Assembly (NCBI GenBank): GCA_035654795.1
Contig: DASRWC010000036.1
Location: 1 to 14,499, forward strand
Source: JAAYLC01 sp035654795
GTDB taxonomy: Bacteria > Bacteroidota > Bacteroidia > Flavobacteriales > Flavobacteriaceae
Reading direction: 5' to 3'
DNA length: 14,499 nt
A program made the position numbers and the translations under genes. The notes under the pieces were generated by a model. That model had not been told where the DNA came from, did not search any database, and worked only from the letters and a program-made list of their open reading frames with translations. This document shows, in pieces, positions 6,226 to 13,190 of the stretch (its first letter is position 1; each line of letters starts with the position of its first letter).

Positions 6226-7995
6226 CTACTGCCAATCAAACTTGTAAGTCGCGCCAATCATTCCTTGAATTCCTTGAACCTGATAATTCACCCATTTTTT
6301 ATAATTGTCGTTAAACAGATTATTTCCGCGCAGGAAGAACGATAGGCGCTCGTTCATTCGGTAACCGAGATGCAGGTTGGCATCGGCATATCCGTCGAGT
6401 TTGATTTCGTCGTACCCAAATGTCAGAACTCCGTCTTTTCGTTCCCCAACATAAAACAGTGAAAATCCGCCATAAAACGCATCGGTGATGTTGAAATTTC
6501 CGAAAACAGAAGCTGTTAAACTCGGAAGATTCCACGCCGGGTTTTTTGATTCGGTCTCATAGTTGAAATAATTCGCATTGACACCAAGAGTAAACAATTC
6601 GGAAAAAGTTACCTGAAGCTCTCCAAAAACGGAAAGGGTTGTGACATCATCATAAACCACATGGAAAGAATTGTTATGGTGATATCCTTTTGCATTTATG
6701 GGATTGATTCCCTGATTCAGCTGAAATAGAGCCCTTCCTTCATCTTTTCCATAAGAAGCTTTGAAGTTGTACCCAAACCGACTCTGATAGGTTCCTTTAA
6801 TTCCAGCAAATCCTTCATAAACATTCTTCGTCGGTACAATGAAAAGAGTTGGCGAAACAAAGGGATTTTCTTCTTTGAAATTATAATATGAGTTCTGTGT
6901 GATTCCTCCGTCAGCTCCGGCGTAAACAATAATCGCTTCATCCAAACGATAGGACGCGTTTACTTTCGGATAAAAAGAAAAATCAGATTCACTCGCTTTG
7001 GTATCAATGCCCGCATAAACGCCTACACCCAATGACAATGACAAATCATTCTGTGAAAAAGCAATGGCCGGAATCACGCCCGCTTTAAAGAATCCGTAAT
7101 TCATTGACGACGGTTCTTCGAAATTGCTGTCAAAACTTCCGGCAAGATAGTCCACATCAGCATCTACACGGATTTCGAGATTATCCATCGGAAAACTGAA
7201 TTCCGGTTTTAAAGTCACCTGAAACTCTGATGACGAATAGGAATCTCCAAGATATCGCAGTTTTAGTCGGGCTTTATCGAGATACTTGTTGTCAAAAGCG
7301 ATGTTTCCGCTCAAAGAACCGCCGAAAAAACTGTGAGCAGGGTCTATTTCAGAAAGCTGTTGTGCGCTGAATAAATCTTTTGGCACGCCATACCAGTTAT
7401 ACAACTGATGCTCCACCCCTACTCCAAATCCGTAAGAGAAATCCTGCTGATTGTTGGCATAATTGGCATCCAGTCTCGTGTCGTAATATTTATCATCTAA
7501 CAACGCATCTTTAATTTTTCCTTGTGATGAGTTGTGCCGGAAGAAAAAGCCGACATTTTCTTCATTACTGATGTTGAAATTGCTGTACAACTCGCCAAGC
7601 AAAGTGGTATAATTTCCAAAACCGAGTCTTGCGTAATTGTCATAGACCTTTTCTTTTTTTGCTTTTTCCACATTGGCTGCTTTCCCTTTTTCGGGCGTAA
7701 AAGTAGATGCCACAGGAACCGAATTAATCGTGTAATTGACTTCCTTCTTTTTCACGGAAACGGTATCGGTTGCTGCCGGTATTTCCTTAATTTTAAACGC
7801 ATCTGATATGGAAGGCGAATAGGGTTTTATGATTTCCACCACTTCGGTTCCCAGTTCTTTTTCCTGAGAAAATCCTGCAAATGAGAAAAGCGATAAAACG
7901 GCAATTGCAATTATATTTTTATCTAAAGACATAGACATTTTTAACGTTTGGGTTTGTTTTTGATGATTTTCCGGTTTCAATTTCAGCTCTTTCAT
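6226..7995 (-). CDS. Outer-membrane beta-barrel protein, TonB-dependent-receptor-like without a plug domain
   Basis: A secreted barrel protein of about 589 residues. After a signal sequence (core NIIAIAVLSLFSFAGFSQ) comes a short proline/lysine-rich segment (VVEIIKPYSPSISDAFKIKE and on to about residue 110). Alternating-residue beta strands then run to the end, closing with LSFFLRGNNLFNDNYKKWV and a final GATYKFDWQ, as in the barrel end of TonB-dependent receptors. No plug domain or clear TonB box is visible, and the length is below that of full receptors (700-1000). The start at 7995 lies 4 nt after the TPR gene stop, indicating coupling; starts at 7938 or 7932 would give a more ordinary signal-peptide length. 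Flavobacteria commonly carry this barrel next to the long TPR protein. The function is unknown. Confidence 0.78.
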   Translation of the reverse strand: MKELKLKPENHQKQTQTLKMSMSLDKNIIAIAVLSLFSFAGFSQEKELGTEVVEIIKPYSPSISDAFKIKEIPAATDTVSVKKKEVNYTINSVPVASTFTPEKGKAANVEKAKKEKVYDNYARLGFGNYTTLLGELYSNFNISNEENVGFFFRHNSSQGKIKDALLDDKYYDTRLDANYANNQQDFSYGFGVGVEHQLYNWYGVPKDLFSAQQLSEIDPAHSFFGGSLSGNIAFDNKYLDKARLKLRYLGDSYSSSEFQVTLKPEFSFPMDNLEIRVDADVDYLAGSFDSNFEEPSSMNYGFFKAGVIPAIAFSQNDLSLSLGVGVYAGIDTKASESDFSFYPKVNASYRLDEAIIVYAGADGGITQNSYYNFKEENPFVSPTLFIVPTKNVYEGFAGIKGTYQSRFGYNFKASYGKDEGRALFQLNQGINPINAKGYHHNNSFHVVYDDVTTLSVFGELQVTFSELFTLGVNANYFNYETESKNPAWNLPSLTASVFGNFNITDAFYGGFSLFYVGERKDGVLTFGYDEIKLDGYADANLHLGYRMNERLSFFLRGNNLFNDNYKKWVNYQVQGIQGMIGATYKFDWQ

Positions 7996-7999
7996 ATCC

Positions 8000-8935
8000 T
8001 TAATTTCCCGGTTGTACCGATGCATTTGTTTTGGATTCTTCCTGCTTGATACGCGCCAATTCGGCTTTTGCTTCTTCCACAACTTCAGGGAATTCTTTGA
8101 AATTCTGAATCACACTATCTAAAATATACGTTGCCTGATAAGCATCTTTGAGCGCATAAAAGTTTTTCGCCATCAGCACCAATCCTTTTGCTCCGAACAG
8201 TTTGTATCCGGAATAATCTTTTGCCAATTTCTGTACGGAAGCATTGGAAGCTTCAAACTTGCCTTCCTTATTTTTAAAATAAGCATCATAATAAAGGGCT
8301 TCGGCGGCCAGACTTCCTGTTGCAATTTTTTGAACTTCGGCATAAGCTGTTTTGGCTTTCTTTTCATCATTGGTTTGAATGGCAGAACGAGCGATAAAAA
8401 CCTGAGCATCACTGCGAATGGCATTGTCAATTTGCGAATTCGCAAGAACCTTTTCGGCATATTTTACTGTCTCCGGATATTTTTTCAACTCATAAGACGC
8501 CTTCATACTATTGGTTTGCGCAAAAATGATATTCTGCGGAAAATCGGCTTCGGTTTCTAATCGTTGCAAATAGATAAGCGCATTTTGATAGTCCTGTTTT
8601 GCGAGATACAATTCTGAAATACGTGCCAGAGCTTGTTCTGTATAAGCGCTTTTCTCCTTGTCTGCCACAAATTTGAAATGCGGAATGGCTAGGTCTTGCT
8701 TTTTATCGGCAAAGAAAATTTGACCCAGATAAAAATGGGCTTTTACAGAATTCCGACCCTGTGGAAACTGTTTTAAATAAGCTTCGAAACGTTTTTTAGC
8801 TTCCGAAAAATTGTTTTCCATATACGGCTGCTCAGCGGCGAGATAGGTCGTGTCGTCCAATTCGGAATCTCCAAGTTCCACAAAATTCAAGGTCTTCACC
8901 CACTCTGCATATTCATTTACCCGACCTTCATCCAC
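8000..8935 (-). CDS. Tetratricopeptide-repeat envelope protein, C-terminal part (downstream of a frameshift)
   Basis: This is the last third of the TPR protein whose first part is at 8917-11013. The protein continues with TPR-like helices (for example AKKRFEAYLKQFPQGRNSVK, AHFYLGQIFFADKKQDLAIP, KEKSAYTEQALARISELYLA) and ends in a lysine/glutamate-rich tail, KQEESKTNASVQPGN. The methionine at 8935 (MDEGRVNEYAEWV) is the first in this frame, but the homologous reading begins earlier, at about 9001, with IAKDYPNTPEALQAVAAAKN. That segment has no start codon and no signal peptide, so this is not an independent gene. The frame is closed by a stop at 9007-9005, exactly where the upstream frame takes over, as expected for a single-base deletion. 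The barrel gene follows 4 nt after the stop. Confidence 0.75.
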   Translation of the reverse strand: MDEGRVNEYAEWVKTLNFVELGDSELDDTTYLAAEQPYMENNFSEAKKRFEAYLKQFPQGRNSVKAHFYLGQIFFADKKQDLAIPHFKFVADKEKSAYTEQALARISELYLAKQDYQNALIYLQRLETEADFPQNIIFAQTNSMKASYELKKYPETVKYAEKVLANSQIDNAIRSDAQVFIARSAIQTNDEKKAKTAYAEVQKIATGSLAAEALYYDAYFKNKEGKFEASNASVQKLAKDYSGYKLFGAKGLVLMAKNFYALKDAYQATYILDSVIQNFKEFPEVVEEAKAELARIKQEESKTNASVQPGN

Positions 8936-11013
8936 ATAAATATTTTTGGCAGCAGCGACGGCCTGCAGTGCTTCGGGCGTATTTGGATAATCCTTTGCAA
9001 TTTTTTAAAGGTGGCCAAAGCTTCTTTACTGTTTCCGGCGTTGTCATAAAGCAATGCTTTTTTCATTAAGGCTTGCGGAATGAAAGTGCTGGTCGGGATT
9101 TCGGAAATAAGCTGGTCATAAGCAGCAATGGCTTCTTTGTTTTTATTTTGAGAAATGTAGGTATTCCCCAATTCATACAACGCATCATCGCGATAAACGG
9201 AATTCCGATAGTTCTTCGCAAAAACAATCAGTTCTTCAATTTTTTTCGGCGTACGGTCCACAAATCCATAGCTGATTGCCTTTTGATAATGTGCATAATC
9301 TTCTTTTCCGGAAATCTCAATGGCGGCATTGTAGTTTTCCATCGCCGGCCAATATTTACTGGTTACGAAATAACCGTCACCTATTCTTAAATACGCATCT
9401 TTTTTATGCGAAGCAGAAATTCCGGATGTCTTGACATAGCTCTCAAAATTGCTGATTGCTTCCGGATAATTTTTTAATTTGAAATTGGCATATCCCAAAT
9501 TATATTTCAGATTTTTAAACTCCGAAGTTTTTGATGCCACATCCATTCCCTGGAATTTCTTAAATCCGTTTAAGGCTTTTTCAAAATTGGAAAGTTGATA
9601 ATCCGTCTCTGCTTTCCAATAAGTCGCTCTCGCCGTGTAGGTAGCATTCGCGGGCTCTTTCAAACTTTTTTCAAATGCCGTGAGCGCTTCGTTATAGTCG
9701 CTTTCGTTATACAATTCGAGTCCGTAATAAAACGCCACTTTTTGATATGCTTCTTTATTTTGGAATTCTTTATTAGTCTCCAAAAGTTGCAATGCTTCTT
9801 TAAAATTTTTAGAAGCGATGTAACTGTCTATCAGCAATTCCTTAAGCTGAGCATTGGCGGAATTGTTCGGATATTTCTTCAGAAAATCAAGAATTACTTG
9901 TGGTGTCGGTTTATAACTATTCCCGATTTCATAACTCAATTTGGCATAATTCAAAAACGCATCTTCCTGTATTTCAGCAGAAAAATCCATTTCCGAAGCA
10001 TTTTTAAAAGCGTTTAATGCTTGCTGTTTCTGATTGAGTTCGAGATAACTTTCAGCTAAATGGTAATAAGCGTTTTGTGCAACGGCGTTTTTCCCATCTA
10101 TGATTTTATTGAATTCCCCAATGGCATTCTGATATTCTTTTTGCTGATAATAGGCATATCCAAGCAAGTAATAATCGGTATTTGTCCATTTTCCACGTTC
10201 GCCTTTGTACTCTTTTAAATACGGAATTGCTTTGTCGTATTGTTTCAAATTGAAATAACTTTCACCGATAATCTTGGAAAGCTGGTTTTTTTCCTGCGGA
10301 CTCGATTTGTCGTACTGAGCCTTTCCGGTTTCTATCGCTTTTTCAAAATTTCCTTTTTTGAAGTTCATATCCGCCTGATAGTAAGAAAGTTCCTTCCCGT
10401 AGCGACTATCATCCTGAACTTCTTCAAAAATTTCTGAAGCCTTTTCATAATCATCACCTTCGTAAGCGATGAATCCCATATAATATCTAGCCTGAGACCC
10501 GTATTTTCCGGTTTTGGACACCTTGGAAAAATGGCTATTTGCCTTGTCCTTTCTTCCGGCTTTGAAATGCGTATATCCTATATTAAAATGATACCTATCG
10601 GTTTCTTCCTTCCCAAGTGCTGCAGGGTCCACTTTTCCATACCATTTCTCGGCTTGTGAATATTTTCCGTTTTCGAAATAGAAATTAGCAACATCAAGTT
10701 GTGCCGAATTTCGTTTTACGCTGGTAGGGTGTTTACTCACAAACTCTTCCATCAGAAAATCGGCATTTGGCTGATTCAGCCGAACGGCAGCATTGGCCAC
10801 ATAATAAGTAGCGTCACTTTTTAAGGTTTCATCGGTCGCATCATCTTTGATTTTTTCAAACAAAACCTGCGCTGCGCGATACTGCCCATTATGATACAAC
10901 TCCAACGCCTGATTAAATTCGGCTAAAGGATGTGTATAAACAGCTGTTTGTTGAGATAAAGCAGATAAAGAAAGTAGTAAAGAAGTGGAAAGAACAACAA
11001 AATTCTTTTTCAT
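8917..11013 (-). CDS. Tetratricopeptide-repeat envelope protein, N-terminal part (truncated by a frameshift)
   Basis: Exported TPR protein: signal peptide MKKNFVVLSTSLLLSLSALS followed by many consecutive TPR units, such as YHNGQYRAAQVLFEKI, YFNLKQYDKAIPYLKEYKGE, GYAYYQQKEYQNAIGEFNKI, GYANFKLKNYPEAISNFESY and LGNTYISQNKNKEAIAAYDQ. The start at 11013 is chosen for the signal peptide; the frame extends to 11064 without one. The proper reading ends at the A6 run (forward 9001-9006): after ATFKK the frame slips to an unrelated, proline/arginine-rich tail ending IFMWMKVG. Adding one A gives FKKIAKDYPNTPEAL and joins this part to 8000-8935, for about 1004 residues, near the usual length of the family. 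Either the assembly lost a base, the gene is mutated, or ribosomes shift here. The protein probably works with the adjacent barrel protein in the periplasm or outer membrane. Confidence 0.82.
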   Translation of the reverse strand: MKKNFVVLSTSLLLSLSALSQQTAVYTHPLAEFNQALELYHNGQYRAAQVLFEKIKDDATDETLKSDATYYVANAAVRLNQPNADFLMEEFVSKHPTSVKRNSAQLDVANFYFENGKYSQAEKWYGKVDPAALGKEETDRYHFNIGYTHFKAGRKDKANSHFSKVSKTGKYGSQARYYMGFIAYEGDDYEKASEIFEEVQDDSRYGKELSYYQADMNFKKGNFEKAIETGKAQYDKSSPQEKNQLSKIIGESYFNLKQYDKAIPYLKEYKGERGKWTNTDYYLLGYAYYQQKEYQNAIGEFNKIIDGKNAVAQNAYYHLAESYLELNQKQQALNAFKNASEMDFSAEIQEDAFLNYAKLSYEIGNSYKPTPQVILDFLKKYPNNSANAQLKELLIDSYIASKNFKEALQLLETNKEFQNKEAYQKVAFYYGLELYNESDYNEALTAFEKSLKEPANATYTARATYWKAETDYQLSNFEKALNGFKKFQGMDVASKTSEFKNLKYNLGYANFKLKNYPEAISNFESYVKTSGISASHKKDAYLRIGDGYFVTSKYWPAMENYNAAIEISGKEDYAHYQKAISYGFVDRTPKKIEELIVFAKNYRNSVYRDDALYELGNTYISQNKNKEAIAAYDQLISEIPTSTFIPQALMKKALLYDNAGNSKEALATFKKLQRIIQIRPKHCRPSLLPKIFMWMKVG

Positions 11014-11036
11014 AAAGGTGGTAAATTTTACGGATG

Positions 11037-11064
11037 TAAAGATATTAAAGTAAAGGGCTCCCAA
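11037..11064 (-). promoter_or_regulatory. Probable promoter of the TPR/barrel operon
   Basis: On the minus strand a TTG (11064-11062) lies 17 nt upstream of TATCTTTA (11044-11037), which matches TAnnTTTG in seven of eight positions. Spacing fits the flavobacterial -33/-7 layout and would give a leader of about 20 nt before the ATG at 11013. Confidence 0.4.
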
Positions 11065-11128
11065 AAGAAAATTTCATCAAGTGACAAGTCCCGATTTTAC
11101 TATTTATTTGAATAACGTCGCAAAACAG

Positions 11129-11227
11129 AAATACGTATGAAACGAATAGATATGTCTGATTTGGGTTTGAGAAATTTAATAATCCATAGCACCGACCACA
11201 GCAAAATATCAAAAGGCAGTTGTTCAA
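11129..11227. repeat. 99-nt imperfect direct repeat, left copy (upstream of hipBA)
   Basis: This copy aligns with 12825-12923 at roughly 70 percent by eye. Well-conserved blocks are ACGTATGAA, ATGTCTGATTT/ATGTCTAATTT, CCATAGCACC, AGCAAAATATCAAAAG and the terminal TTGTTCAA. Two gaps are needed and each is exactly 3 nt. Both copies are readable in the same frame from their ATG (11137 and 12833), giving MKRIDMSDLGLRNLIIHST and MNKVDMSNLAQKNLLHST. After TTGTTCAA the copies diverge, this one into the hipBA promoter. Confidence 0.7.
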
Positions 11228-11270
11228 TATTATGGACAAATTTGTTATTTTTGTGTAAAATATTGGACAA
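11220..11270 (+). promoter_or_regulatory. hipBA promoter and likely HipB operators
   Basis: A TTG (11220-11222) and TATTTTTG (11246-11253, exact TAnnTTTG) form a promoter with a 23-nt spacer, at the long end of the flavobacterial range. TTGTTCAATATT (11220-11231) and AATATTGGACAA (11259-11270) form an inverted repeat matching at 11 of 12 positions and flank the -7 box. A perfect palindrome ACAAATTTGT (11236-11245) abuts the box. The right arm ends on the A of the hipB start codon. This symmetry fits autorepression by HipB. Confidence 0.6.
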
Positions 11271-11557
11271 TGAGAAAGAAAAGCCCAACCCTTCTTCCTA
11301 AGCATCAACGAATTTTAGCAGCAATGGGAGAGCAGTTGAAATTAGCACGAAAGCGTCGGAAACTAACCACCCAACAAGTAGCAGAACGAGCCGGAATCAG
11401 CCGCACCACACTTTCTTCCATTGAGAAAGGCGATCCAAGTGTGGCCATGGGTTCGTATTTCAACGTACTCCGAACCCTGAATCTCGAACAGGACATTTTA
11501 AAACTTGCAGCAGATGACGAATTTGGACAGAAACTACGTGATTTGGAATTGTTATAA
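11270..11557 (+). CDS. hipB: HipB-like XRE antitoxin/repressor
   Basis: A 95-residue Cro/C1-type DNA-binding protein. The helix-turn-helix spans about residues 20-75: MGEQLKLARKRRKLTTQQVA, then ERAGISRTTLSSIEKGDPSV and AMGSYFNVLRTLNLEQDILK. The N-terminus is basic (MRKKSPTLLPKHQR). It lies 13 nt upstream of the HipA kinase, the standard hipBA order, and is expected to bind and inhibit HipA and repress its own promoter. The ATG at 11270 lies close to the predicted transcription start, so the leader is very short. Its promoter region carries matched inverted repeats. The family assignment is strong. Confidence 0.9.
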   Translation: MRKKSPTLLPKHQRILAAMGEQLKLARKRRKLTTQQVAERAGISRTTLSSIEKGDPSVAMGSYFNVLRTLNLEQDILKLAADDEFGQKLRDLELL

Positions 11558-11570
11558 AGCACTTATTAGA

Positions 11571-12806
11571 ATGAAAACAGAAATCTTCACATATGCGCAT
11601 TGGTTGGGATTATTGGAACCTAAATTAATCGGAACGCTTACCGCACATTTCGCAAAAGGAAGAAAAGCTTTCAGCTTTGAGTATGATTCGCATTGGTTAC
11701 AAACAGAATCTGCATTTCTTCTCGACCCTGAAATCCGTTTTTTTTCAGGCCCCCAATTTGCAAAACAGGAAAATTTTGGAGTCTTTATGGATAGTATGCC
11801 GGATACTTGGGGGAAAACGCTTATGAAGAGAAAGGCCGCTCAAGAAGCTCTTGAGAAGGGTTTAAATGTGCCGAAATTATACGATATCGATTACTTATTA
11901 GGTGTTTATGATGAAACACGTATGGGAGCTTTGCGTTTTAAAACAAATCAAAATGGACCTTTTTTAGATGCAGATAACAATCGTCCAACCCCCCCTTGGT
12001 CTGATATCAGGAAATTACAAGCCGCTGCTAAAAATATTGAAGATAATGCCCAAGAAGATGTAAAAGAATGGCTCTCTATACTGATTGCTCCCGGCTCATC
12101 ATTAGGCGGCGCAAGACCCAAAGCAAATATTACTGATGAAAATCAGAATCTATGGATTGCGAAGTTCCCTTCAAAAAACGACATAATAGATAAAGGCTCG
12201 TGGGAGTTTTTAGCTCATCAATTGGCAATAAGAGCCGGCATCTTAATGGCTCCTTGTAGAATTCAGAAAATAAGCGGAAACTATCATACATTTTTCACGA
12301 AGCGGTTTGACAGGTTAGGGAAAAATCGAATTCACTTTTCTTCAGCAATGACAATGACCGGATTTTCAGAAGAAAAGTTGCGATTTGAAACAGCCAGTTA
12401 TCTCGATATTGCAGAATTTATTTTAATTCATGGAGTCGATGTAGATAAAAATTTAGAACAACTCTGGCGTAGAATCATTTTCAACATTTTAATATCCAAT
12501 ACAGACGACCATTTGCGGAACCACGGATTCATTCTTTCTCCAAAAGGTTGGGAACTTTCTCCGGCTTATGATATAAACCCTTCTGTAGAAAAAAACCATC
12601 TTGCTTTAAATATTAATGAAGATGATAGTTCTTTAAATATTGAATTGGCAGAATCTGTAGGAGAATATTTCCGCTTGAAATCAACCCGAATGAGACAAAT
12701 AATCTCAGATGTAAAAGTCGCTGTAGCCACATGGCACAAGCTTGCTGAAGCTTTGGAAATACCAAAATCCGAACAGGAATTAATGCGCGCAGCATTTAAT
12801 TATTAA
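11571..12806 (+). CDS. hipA: HipA-family serine/threonine kinase toxin
   Basis: A 411-residue kinase of the HipA family, close to the length of E. coli HipA (440). The N-terminal subdomain (to about residue 125) carries SGPQFAKQENFGVFMDSMPD and WGKTLMKRKAA, typical of the HipA N-terminal domain. The flexible loop GSSLGGARPK is residues 175-184; S177 lines up with the autophosphorylated Ser150 of E. coli HipA (SVAGAQEK). The ATP-contacting lysine is probably K198 (WIAKF). The catalytic loop is NTDDHLRNHGF (residues 310-320) and the metal-binding aspartate is D334 in SPAYDINPS. HipA kinases phosphorylate translation-related targets such as the glutamyl-tRNA synthetase GltX; the target here is unknown. 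The start at 11571 (MKTEIFTYAHWLG) avoids the non-homologous upstream extension to 11505. The gene looks intact. Confidence 0.9.
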   Translation: MKTEIFTYAHWLGLLEPKLIGTLTAHFAKGRKAFSFEYDSHWLQTESAFLLDPEIRFFSGPQFAKQENFGVFMDSMPDTWGKTLMKRKAAQEALEKGLNVPKLYDIDYLLGVYDETRMGALRFKTNQNGPFLDADNNRPTPPWSDIRKLQAAAKNIEDNAQEDVKEWLSILIAPGSSLGGARPKANITDENQNLWIAKFPSKNDIIDKGSWEFLAHQLAIRAGILMAPCRIQKISGNYHTFFTKRFDRLGKNRIHFSSAMTMTGFSEEKLRFETASYLDIAEFILIHGVDVDKNLEQLWRRIIFNILISNTDDHLRNHGFILSPKGWELSPAYDINPSVEKNHLALNINEDDSSLNIELAESVGEYFRLKSTRMRQIISDVKVAVATWHKLAEALEIPKSEQELMRAAFNY

Positions 12807-12824
12807 AGCAATCGAAATTTAGAT

Positions 12825-12923
12825 AAACACGTATGAATAAAGTGGACATGTCTAATTTAGCTCAAAAAAATTTACTCCATAGCACCTGCCAAAGCAAAAT
12901 ATCAAAAGATAAAAATTGTTCAA
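12825..12923. repeat. 99-nt imperfect direct repeat, right copy (downstream of hipBA)
   Basis: Partner of 11129-11227, in the same orientation, beginning 18 nt after the hipA stop. It also ends in TTGTTCAA, and it also lies upstream of a toxin-antitoxin promoter, here that of a deleted module. The reading frame from 12833 stays open to 13027, but I do not see independent evidence that it is translated. The stretch 12807-13190 holds no intact gene, only this repeat, the inverted repeat and promoter at 12969-13000 and the toxin-antitoxin relic. Confidence 0.7.
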
Positions 12924-12968
12924 CCGCGCTAACATTTATCCGGCATTTCGCAACCAAGAACTTCAATA

Positions 12969-13000
12969 TTTTATCGCAAAAATCAGTATTTTTGATAAAA
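12969..13000 (+). promoter_or_regulatory. Inverted repeat overlapping a -7 box of a toxin-antitoxin relic
   Basis: TTTTATC..AAAAAT (12969-12983) and ATTTTTGATAAAA (12988-13000) form a 13-bp inverted repeat with a 2-nt bulge (GC) and a 4-nt centre. The -7 match TATTTTTG (12987-12994) lies within it, and an ATG follows at 13011. This is the layout of an autoregulated toxin-antitoxin promoter left behind after most of the genes were lost. Confidence 0.5.
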
Positions 13001-13010
13001 ATAAGTCGCT

Positions 13011-13152
13011 ATGAATATTCTGGCTGAAAAAATAGAATTGGTGATAAATGAGCCGGATTGTCGTCATTTCAAAAACTGCTGAACGTATTTATATTGTCAC
13101 CATATTTGACACGAGACAGAATCCACAGAGTTTACAAAAAGAAATCCTGTAA
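13011..13152 (+). pseudogene. Internally deleted toxin-antitoxin module: antitoxin start joined to toxin end
   Basis: From ATG 13011 the sequence reads MNILAEKIELVINEPDCR and stops at 13080-13082. MNILAEKIELV is like the N-terminus of small Bacteroidota antitoxins (general form MNxLAEKIELVKLLL). In another frame, 13057-13152 reads IVVISKTAERIYIVTIFDTR followed by QNPQSLQKEIL and a stop. The segment RIYIVTIFDTRQNP is the characteristic last strand and tail of RelE/ParE-type toxins. The middle of both genes, perhaps 450 nt, is missing, with the junction at about 13044-13056. No product is expected to be functional. The identification of the toxin end is firm; that of the antitoxin start is moderate. 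Confidence 0.65.
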
Positions 13153-13190
13153 TTATTTCCTTAAAGAATCCTCGCTCACAATAATTTATC

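Noticed and set aside
6226..7995. Complete TonB-dependent receptor
   Set aside because: No plug domain or TonB box is visible and the protein is too short; only the barrel resemblance is claimed.
12833..13027. 64-residue + strand reading frame starting in the right direct repeat
   Set aside because: Only the repeat part resembles anything (the left copy); the rest crosses a promoter palindrome. Kept as a repeat and not called as a gene.
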